Below, one piece after another: positions 55,401-64,000 of a DNA stretch of 64,000 nucleotides. Origin of the DNA: Acanthornis magna (Eukaryota; Chordata; Aves; Passeriformes; Acanthizidae); NCBI GenBank assembly GCA_036785705.1, contig JAWUZG010000015.1:3177001-3241000 (forward strand), read 5' to 3'. The position numbers and the translations under genes were made by a program. Within the stretch, counting starts at the first letter, position 1. Every line of letters begins with the position of its first letter. The notes beneath the pieces were generated by a model. The model had not been told where the DNA came from. It worked only from the letters and a program-made list of their open reading frames with translations, and ran no database searches.

Positions 55401-57360
55401 TAAAACACCTCATCTTAGGACTAGCTATGAAATAAACATTTGGTGATTGCACTGGGTAGAAGATCCTCCAGACTTGTTCCCCAGTGCTTGCAAATGTCAT
55501 TGAACTCACCAAACTGGGCACAGCTCCCTCTCAGGTTTTCCAGGAGGAGCTGACATCCTTCCTGCCACATCAAAGCTCTTCAGCTGTTAAAGCTGGACAC
55601 TTGGTTTTGCCAGAAACTTCTTTACATGGCACAAACCCCTGATGGGGAAAGGACAACCTGGGATTCCAAATTTCCAATTTCCTTGTTTCACTTCAGTTGC
55701 TGTAGCTCTGTCACTGTCAATAAATCACTGGCACCCCATTCAGCTCACATCCCAGATGATAACAGGGCAGAAGTGCCTGGAGGGAAGGTTAAACTAGAGG
55801 GTCTCATGTTCCTTAGACTCTCTGTGTTTGATTCTACAAACCAGGATGCCTTTCTGGGCACCTGATGTCAAATTGCTCCCTGACATTCCCTCCATCACCT
55901 CGCTGGCTGACACTGCACAGGGATCCCTCAAGCCCTAGCCATGCTGGAGGCTCTTGCACATCTCAATTCGTGCTCCTCCCTTCCACTGTCCCTTCTTTCC
56001 TGTCTCAGGAGGTGTCAGTCCTGCTGTCCCCACTACCAACCCACACCAGGTGACCTGAGTGACACTGCTGAACTAGAAGGGCCAGAGGTAACATTTATTT
56101 GCTCTCATTAACAGATAATTACCAAGAAGTCTGAAAGGGTCAGGTCTGATAAATGGACATTAACATAGTCCTTATCTCCCCTCGCTTTTCCAGTTTCGGT
56201 CAGAACAGGGCACTGGTCACAGAGTGCAGTCTGGGAGGGCTGAGGGTGACCTCACAAGCCCCTGCCTCACAGAGAAGCTGCTAAAAGCAGCAAGTCCTCC
56301 TGCTCTGAGTCAAACCCAGTGTCTGTTCACATCACCACCCGTGGCTTCTCAGTTTGTTTGTACCCATCAGTCAAATCTTTCCAAGGAAATTCAATCTTTA
56401 GAATGATTTTCCTATTAACCTTCACCGCAGAAAGCCACCAGAAAGAGCAGTGAAACAGTCACATTCAAAACCAGCTCTCACAGCAACCGAACAGCTGCTG
56501 GGTGGGAACTCTCTGGGGCAATGTGAGAGGCTCCAACAGCCCAAAAGGGACCACTACCCACAGAAACAGCAGCCAAAAAGGGACCATTACCCAAAGAAAC
56601 TTCTGGAAAGCCCAGTTCTGAAGCAGGGAGGAGGTCGGAGCAGACAATCTCATGTCTCCAGGAGCTCAGGTGGTGCCCTGCAAGGAGACAGGGTGTCTGC
56701 AGAACCAACATCAGGGCAGAAAGCAGGGAAATAAGTCAATAATTGTGTAATCAGTAGCATCTTACTTTTTTTAAATGAACCTGTAGGATGAGGGTTTCCC
56801 CCAGCACCCTCCCTCTCCTCTTTTTCCCAGAGCTCATCTTTCACTTTGTCATGCAATTCCCAGCTGGCCAGCTGCAGCCTGCCTCCATCCCTTTTCCATT
56901 ACACACTCGGCTGAGCTGAGGACGAAAGGGCCCCTGGATTCCAGCGAGAAGGTAATTAATTGACTTTCTGCTCTCGTTGCTATGCGGCAAAGGTGGAAGC
57001 CGCAGCAGCTACAGTTCATTTTTAATCCTGGAAGATTAGTCACAAACGGCATCATTACCGAGGTGATCAGCTGCCCCAAAAAAGACACTGGCTGGGGAAG
57101 GGGTGTTCTTGGAATGAGGAGGGCTGAGAGGAAGGGACCTGGAGCCAGGAGTGACACAGCCCCTGCTAACCAGGTGTTCCTTTTGTAGCTCATCTCCTGG
57201 GTAGGATTTCCTTCACATCTTAAACCTGCCCAGACATCCAGGCTGGGCGGAAAGCAGAGCCACCACTGCTTTGGTGGTTGCTGTCCCCCCCCAACACACC
57301 CACTCCAGGTAGGAGCAAAAAAATCACCTTTTGGAGCTGAAAATAAGTGGCTGAGCGGAT
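52481..57360. other. Gene-free stretch
   Basis: No recognised gene. It holds a 23-base A run followed by (GA)n at 53346-53382. Open frames up to 167 codons around 53200-53700 read through the A/GA tract and are not credited. Confidence 0.4.
53346..53382. repeat. A(23)(GA)7 simple repeat
   Basis: Twenty-three consecutive A residues followed by GA dinucleotides. No retrogene body or target-site duplication was recognised beside it. Confidence 0.95.
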
Positions 57361-57364
57361 ATCC

Positions 57365-57505
57365 TGTCCCTGGCAGTGTCCAAGGCCAGGGTGGACAGGG
57401 CTTGGAGCAACCTGGGATAGTGGAAGGTGTCCCTGCCATGGCAGGGGTGGAATGAGGAGATCCCCAAGGTCCTTCCCAGCCCAAACCATTCTGTGATGCT
57501 GTGAC
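57365..57505 (+). mobile_element. CR1 LINE 3' fragment
   Basis: Sense CR1: GTGTCCAAGGCCAGGGTGGA, CAGGGCTTGGAGCAACCTGG, a TGGAAGGTGTCCCTGCCATG segment, AAGGTCCTTCCCAGCCCAAA and a terminal CATTCTGTGATGCTGTGAC. It is close to consensus and ends at the natural 3' terminus. Confidence 0.9.
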
Positions 57506-58206
57506 TGTGCCACGTGCCCAGCTCAGGAGAACACCTTTCCCTGTTGTCCCTCCCTTGGAGGCACATACATCACCCAAATCAACTTCTTAGTGTAGTGTGA
57601 TAGAATGGCAAATTCTGCCAAAAAATTTTAGGAGATCATTTTTCAGCTCGAAATTCTAAAAGCTATTCTCTAGCTGAGATGGCAGGGCCACTTACACTAA
57701 GGAAATCATACATATCCTGAAAATATATTTGAATTTTAACTCCAGACACACACTGGAAATTAATTCCTCTCTCTTCAGCAGCAAAAAGTAATTGCTAAAC
57801 TACATCTGTTATTTGGGCACCTCCATCCAGGTAAGGGCTTCTCACTGCCCTGGAATTTGACTCCCCTGAGTAATCAGCTGGTTCTCTACATCCCACTCTG
57901 GCTTTTGGTGATTTCTCACTTCCCAGCATGGTGCCTCCAGCCCACAGGGCCTGACGTGCTATTTGCCTGAGAAGGTCAGCAGCAGAACAAATGTTTGCTC
58001 TTCCTGTGTCTCATTTGGGGCTTTGTAAGAATTAAAGTTTTATTTTATGATCAAACTCTGTATCTCTCTCTCTCTCTTTTTCCAGGTTCCTTGTCAGTCT
58101 GGGATTGTTCCCTTTGATTTTCAGGTGGTACCAATGCCATTTTGCCAGCACGCACACAAAATCTTGCCAGGATCTAGTCTTACTGATAGCACAAAAAGCA
58201 TTGTTT

Positions 58207-58340
58207 TCATAGAATCACAGAATGGTTTGGGTGTGGAAGAACCTTAAAATCATCTTGTGTCCACGGGCAGGGACACCTTCCTCTATCCCAGGTTGCTCCA
58301 AGCCCTGTCCAACCTGGCCTTGGACACTGCTAGGGATGAG
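58207..58340 (-). mobile_element. CR1 LINE 3' fragment
   Basis: The plus strand starts CATAGAATCACAGAATGGTT (CR1 3' terminus reversed), then TGTGGAAGAACCTTAAAATC and CAGGGACACCTTCCTCTATC, CCAGGTTGCTCCAAGCCCTG. It lies 0.7 kb from the CR1 copy at 57365 and is in the opposite orientation. Confidence 0.9.
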
Positions 58341-59583
58341 ATCTCTGTGGGAATGTCCTGACGTGGGGCCAGAATAAACACATCTATACCAACAGAAGGG
58401 ATTTTTCTCCTTGTGTGCCTTGTCCTCCACTGAACAGTGGAAATTCTGCCTTTTCCACTCACTCATGTCCCAGGACAGACTCACCTGTGGATGAGGGCTC
58501 ATTTCTGGTCAGCCCCCAGGCACAAGGAGCACGCAGGGGCTCCGTGTGGATTGTGCTGAGGATGGAAGGAGGGTTTGCTGCCACGAGGTGAAACGTGCCA
58601 CTGGAAACAAAGCAGGGATCCTCTTCTCACTTCTGGTCGGGGCCATCATCAAATTTACAACACCTGTAAAAGCACAAGGCTCCCTCCCCTGCCAGCAGCC
58701 CTAGCAGAGCTGTCTCATCTCGCTGAGGTGGCACTGCTCACAGACATCACACGCGGGGAGATGTGGAGGGTCTCAGCTGCAGCAGCGCCAGGATTAAAGC
58801 ACCTTGTTAAAGGTGTCAGTGTACACATTCATTTGCACCTTTCTGGAACTGTTGCAAAGCCTGAAAGTCATTTCTTTCACTATTCTTTGAGCCTTGTGAA
58901 GCTCCCCCTCCATGCCCGCGTGGTGTTTATCTGACACTCAGTGAAGGTGACCGCGTTTCTGAGCAAACAGCAGTTTTTATCGGGATCCTCACAGCCCTTT
59001 TGGATGTACGAGCAGTGGCACGGCAGCATCCCGAGGAGCTAATTCCAGAGGTTCCCACCCCTCCTTCCCATCACTGCATCCCAGGGATTCCTGCTGGCGT
59101 CACCGATGGCATTCCAGCACTCACCTGCACAAGAGCAGTGCTTCCCTCTGCTCCTCCCCAGCCTGCTCTCAGCAGCTGGGGGACACCTCTGAGGTGCTCT
59201 CCAAAACGATTTTGAAGAAAATCAGAACCTCAAACGTGTTTTACTGTTTGAACATGGAACACCCCGTGCAGATTTCCTCAGCCTGGCATTCCCAACCCGC
59301 TGTACCTTTCCCGTGTCTGCTCAGGCACACCGTGAGCTGTGCTTTGTACAACTGGAGCATTTCCCTGTGCCCACGGCGAGGCTGCAGAGCTGCTGCACGG
59401 GGCCTCTGACGTGGGATTTGCATCAGCAAAAAAAACATGCCTGAGGTTGTAAAGAGGCATTTCTGAATGGGCACACCCCCCATCCCCCAGCAGAGCACTG
59501 CCTTATGAAAGAAGCAGGTTTGTTCCCTGAGACGTAATAAAATTGTTTTTAAATGCAGAGGTGGAGAAATGTGCACATATGCA

Positions 59584-59715
59584 TAGAGCCAGAGAATCTC
59601 CTGAGCTGGAAAGTGCCCGTAAGGGTTGAGTCCAAGTCCTGTCCCTGCACAGGACACCCCCAGGAATCCCACCCTGTGCCTGAGAGCATTGCCCAAGCAC
59701 TCCTTGAGCTCTGGC
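59584..59715 (-). mobile_element. CR1 LINE 3' fragment
   Basis: The plus strand reads ATAGAGCCAGAGAATCTCCT, GAGCTGGAAAGTGC, GTCCAAGTCCTGTCCCTGCA, then CAGGAATCCCACCCTGTGCC and GAGAGCATTGCCCAAGCACT, an inverted CR1 3' region. It belongs to the same subfamily type as 5900-6030 and 18185-18445. Confidence 0.8.
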
Positions 59716-62355
59716 AGCCTTGGTGCTGACACAGATGGATCTATTATTACAGTGGCTATAGTAGATCATCATTTTTCCCCCCACAGAGTTACAGCAGGCT
59801 ATGATCTGGCTCAGGTTTTATGCCCTCAGATTCTCTCTAGGGCAGTTTCTGCAGGTTCCTGGGCAGATCCTGGAGGTACAGCCACTCACCAAAATCCATC
59901 CGTCCTTATTCCAGCTGCCCCTTTGCTCAGGACATCATTTTGCTCTTCAGGGGACAATCACAGAGGAACAGCCAGCACTGACTGATGCCTTTCAGAAAGG
60001 TCGAGCTGGGCAGATTCAGAGCTCTGAATTTGGAACATTTAGTTGTGCTGCTGATATGCTGGGTGGGTATTGTTGTGACCGAGTGCCAAACGCTTGGCCT
60101 ACACAGAGCAAGGGGCTGTGATGGTGTAGATAAGAGCCTGAAACAGTGTGAGGCAACGGGGAATTATTCCTTGCCTTATCTCTTCTGCTCAGGGCACGTC
60201 ATCATCCCTGCCATTCCCTGATCTCACAGCTCCCAGAGGATGTGGCTGCCAGTGCTGCTCACCTGATAAGGGAAGCTCCATCATGTGTGTTTGTACAGTT
60301 TTTTTCCTTATATATTTTGTATAACCACGACTGTTATTCTGCATTTCTTATACAAAAAGACACATGGGAGACAGCACACGCAGTGAACTCTGATTGAAAT
60401 GCAACATCCACAGTGGAGACCAGGCCTGCAGGTCTGATATTACAGCACAACATGCAAATTGATATTTGATGGGAAGCAATATGATAGCTGCCCCAGAAAA
60501 AAATTCCTCAAGAAGATGTGGTGAACACTCTGCTCTCTGTCTCTCCCTTTCCCATATTTTAGCAGCAGAGGTGAGATTTAGTTGGGGCATTTGAATTGCT
60601 CCATAGGGAGCAGCCCATCCCCAAGGGCACTGTTTCCCTATCCCCTGTGTGAGCTGGAGCCTCTGCTCTCCTCCTCCAGTTGCATTATGCTGTAAATAAA
60701 AAGCAGAGCATTTTAAGGCACTGTGACCTCTCCTCCTGCACATTCCTGTGGCCAAGGTGATCTCCATCACCACTGACTCACACAATGAGACCAAAAAAGC
60801 AAGCTAAGAAAAGGGAGGTCAAGTATTCATAGCTATGGCCAAAAGGAAAGTTTATCCTTTACACATCCTGCGTGAGAATATTTGTCTGCTTACCCAGGGT
60901 TATTATTTGCCTACAGCCATCCAAACAGCCCCCGGCAGAGGGGATCTTCTGTGCCCATGCAGGGACAGAGCCACTGCAAATTGTGCCTGTACCCAGCAGA
61001 GACAGCAGCTCGGATCTGCAATTTCCTGTTGCAGAGTCCCTGGTTAGCTTTAGCTATGGACTCTCCAGGGGAAAAAGGCTCAGCCTGTGATATCCCCTCA
61101 GCTGGAAAAGAAGAGACTGGCTGAGAAGTGTCCGTCACTCATTTGATGGCCAATGTCTGATTCTCAAGCGTGGTTCCTTTTGGGCTAAAGCCCCAGCCAG
61201 CAAACATTGTGTGTGTCCTGTCTGCAGTGCCAGGTGATATCCCTCAGCTTTTGTGCTTTTAGCCAGGGTGAAAACACCACAATATTCAGGAAAGCTGGGG
61301 ATCCAGGTCTCATTTAAACAAGAGCTGATGCCTGGGAAAATGCACACCACACAACAGAGGAGTATTTTCTGCCTTTCAAAACGCTCCTCTTTGTTGGAAG
61401 GAGGCTGAAGGCAACTTCTAGGCATGGAATTAGGGAAGGAGATGCTCTGGGCCAGTAAGATGTGCCGATTTATTCATAGAAAAGATTTTATTCATCCACT
61501 TTTAAAAACATGGCAAAACACCCCAGCCTGTCCCAGCATGCCTGTTCAAGAAATGGCAGTGCTAAACCTACTTTTACTCACAGCTTTTGGGGAAGTCAAA
61601 TATTTTGATCTCTACCTTTAGATCACTGTGCCCTTGGTATTTCTTTCCAGGCACCCTACTTTGATCCCATTGCAAGAGATGAGGGATTTTCTATTCTATC
61701 ACGGGGAGATGGATCAGGCTCGTTGGGAATTTCAGACCTTTTCTCTTTGTTGTGTTTCAGGCTTGTGTGTTTAAGAATTGGCTTATTGTCCAGCCTGCTA
61801 ATGTTTTCAATTATGTGAAGCCCAATTCAATATCCCTACCTGACTGGGAGGCAGCAGGAGTTGGCTTTTTGTGTTCTCTGACCTAGAGCTGACTCCATTT
61901 GCTGCCTATCTGACTAACTAGTGAAGCAGAAAATGCTCACAATACAGCACAATTAATGACAGGCTCTGAAAAACACACCAGATCCCAGTGGAGAGGAAGA
62001 AATTAGGCTCTTGCACAGTGAAGGAGTTTGTTGATTATGTTTTTCTATTTATAACGTTTTAAAGGGCAGGCATGAGCTAGGCTTAATGGAAAATCCCAAC
62101 TGCTTATTTTTTTTCCTAAAATTGGCTTAATTTTTTTTTTTTTTTAAATTTGGAGACAATAATATTAAAATTCACACCAGCTGTGTGGCCCAGTGGAGTG
62201 CCAAGAGAGGGAGAGGGTTTCTCTGGCCTTTAACAATCTGTCTTTCTTGGCAAATACGGCAAAGTGTTTAAATCTACATAAAACAAAAAATACCCTTTAA
62301 AAATAATTGTCAGCACTGATATACTACCATTAAACAGGATTTTATGGCAAAGATG
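59716..62355. other. Gene-free stretch
   Basis: No recognised gene, RNA or repeat. Frames such as 59626-59985 and 60348-60794 begin in or near CR1 sequence or lack any resemblance to known proteins. Confidence 0.4.
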
Positions 62356-62720
62356 CATATGAAAAGATGCACCTGGAGTGCTGTGTCTGGTTCAGGGCTC
62401 CTCAGTACAAGAAAAACAACGAGCTACTGGAGAGGGTTCAGCTGAGGTCACAAAGTTGGTTTGGGGTCTGGAGCATCTCTCGTGTGAGGGGAGACTGCAG
62501 AAACTGGGCCTGGTGAGTCTGGAGAAGAGAAGACTGAGAGGAGATCTCATCAGTCCAAATAAATATCTCCAAGGGATGTCAGAGGATGGTGCCAGACCCT
62601 TTGGAGGTGTCCATGGACAGGATGAGGAGCAATGGCCAAAATACAAGAATTTTCAGCTCATCTTGAGGAAGAGCTTTGCATTGAGGGGAGCAGAGCACTG
62701 GAACAAGCTGTGGCTCGGGC
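62355..62720 (+). mobile_element. CR1 LINE internal fragment (end of ORF2 and 3' UTR)
   Basis: Sense CR1: CACCTGGAGTGCTGTGTCTG, CTACTGGAGAGGGTTCAGCT, GAGACTGCAGAAACTGGGCC, GAGTCTGGAGAAGAGAAGAC, GGAGATCTCATCAG, GGATGGTGCCAGACCCTTTG and CATGGACAGGATGAGGAGCA. It is diverged, truncated at both ends and carries no intact reverse transcriptase. Confidence 0.85.
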
Positions 62721-64000
62721 TGTGAACCCCTCAGTTTGTAGGAAAACACTCTGTTAGCAATCCCTAATTTCATTAAGTTCACCAATGGGATGGGTTGGTG
62801 TAACCTCCTCCTCTTTAGCTCTGGTGCATGAGGTGCCTTTAGACTCTGAAAAAGACCCAATAGGAGCAGCACAAGCTCATGCATGTGATGATAGTAGAGT
62901 GGACAGGACCCAAAGCACCAAATGAGGTGTAACAAGGGGAAAGAGCAGGCACATGAAGCTATCTCAAGTCATCATCTCTGTAAATCAGGAATACATTAAC
63001 TTATTTACAGTGCCCTTCTTTCCAGGCTGCTTTAGGAGGAGCAAACTCCACTTTGGCAGATTGTCCCTACTGATATTTTTTAAACACCTCCTGCCACATT
63101 TAAAAATCCAGTCTAGGTTTTTACTTAATTTTACCTCCCTGCCCTGGAAAGCTTCCCCATGCTCTGTATTCTCCCAGGATGAGGTCTCCAACCAACACAT
63201 GGCTCCTGCTTCCCATCACACACAGCAAGGGCAATGCTCCAGGAGGGAATAAAGAGCAGCATCATCATCTATTTCTGCTGTTCACTCCGTGGCCACGAGC
63301 TTCATTCACTGCACAGAGGTAGGCACTGCTCTCAATGACGAGTTCGTGTTTCCCCACAGGCCATTTCTCATGGCCAATAGAGCAACCAGATTTTTCAAGC
63401 ACTGATAAATACATCTGCCCAAGGATCCAGTAGGACACAGCAGCATCAGCCCTGTCATACCTTTGAAGAGCAGTGCTTGGCTGTGTAGTCAGCTTGAAAC
63501 ACACAGGATCTCCTGGTTTTCCAATGGAATTTAATATTTCTCACCCTCTGGTATCTTCCAAATCCAAACCTCTTGGCTTTCTTTAATTGCGGGCTGGAGG
63601 AGTTGGACTACTCAAAAATCAGGTCTTAAAATATTAAGTTAGGAAATGCTAACATAGCTCTGCATATATTCTTTAGTGAGTAGTTTTTGAAATGTAAATA
63701 TCCTTTAGCTTGGTAACATTAATTTTAATGCAAATATCTTTCATTAATCCTTTCTGGAAGCACTCAGCACTGCGCCAGGCCAGGGCTATGATAAAGAGGA
63801 ATGTGACATTTGGCCTCTTTGGATTTTACATCATTTGTATATTTTGGCAGTGAATTTCTAATTCTCTCCTCTTTACAAGAGTTGGTGGGAGTGTTTTCTG
63901 TTTTGGTTTTTATTTGTTTTTTTTAAATGCTAATTTAACAACTGGACATGTAGTTTAGGAAAAAAAAAAAAAAAAAGATTTCATAAATTCTAGTTCCCCT
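62721..64000. other. Gene-free stretch to the right edge
   Basis: No recognised gene. An A run lies near 63960-63977. A minus-strand frame of 79 codons at 63265-63504 has protein-like composition but no recognised family or splice context. ARHGAP40, expected upstream of SLC32A1 from human order, is not seen. Confidence 0.4.

Noticed and set aside
63265..63504. Minus-strand 79-codon ORF with protein-like composition
   Set aside because: Too short to separate from chance, with no recognised family and no clear splice or promoter context. It was considered as an exon of ARHGAP40 but shows no resemblance.

Overview
The window is vertebrate nuclear DNA, almost certainly from a bird. It has compact introns with GT-AG splice sites, GC-rich promoters, several fragments of CR1 LINEs (the typical avian repeat), no Alu- or L1-like sequence, and proteins very close to their human orthologues. 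Everything recognised corresponds to genes on human chromosome 20q, so this looks like the avian chromosome 20 equivalent. Four genes are certain, all on the minus strand: the 5' end of MYBL2 (1201-3489, running off the left edge), IFT52 (10704-18899, complete, 13 coding exons, 437 codons), SGK2 (20856-27967, complete, 12 coding exons, 364 codons) and SLC32A1/VGAT (43966-46367, complete, two coding exons, 519 codons). Exon boundaries were worked out by hand from splice sites and reading-frame continuity.

Layout. 1-3606: MYBL2 exons 1-4 and its cell-cycle promoter (E2F site plus CHR-like element). 3703-5450: a large, very homogeneous GC-rich minisatellite directly upstream of that promoter, fading into a degenerate tail to about 5840. 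6284-8100: an unrecognised two-exon plus-strand gene with TATA box, splice sites, a 250-codon ORF and an AATAAA signal. 8100-10700: no recognised gene. 10704-19250: IFT52 and its CpG-rich promoter. 19600-29275: SGK2 with its 3' UTR and a possible non-coding first exon. 29300-42950: no gene recognised; it holds a (GGATA)n array, a 13-bp repeat, one isolated minus-strand ORF, a 43-bp minisatellite and an orphan CpG-rich block. 42975-50330: SLC32A1, its 3' UTR and a long GC-rich upstream domain. 50330-64000: no gene recognised, with CR1 fragments and an AT-rich block.

The genes are functionally unrelated: a cell-cycle transcription factor, a ciliary transport subunit, an AGC kinase and a vesicular GABA/glycine transporter. 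MYBL2-IFT52-SGK2 keeps the human order and relative orientation. SLC32A1 lies several megabases away in human, so the SGK2-SLC32A1 interval contains a rearrangement junction relative to human. The best candidates for something undescribed are the unrecognised gene at 6284-8100 and the minisatellite abutting the MYBL2 promoter. No CRISPR, operon, insertion sequence or RNA gene was found.
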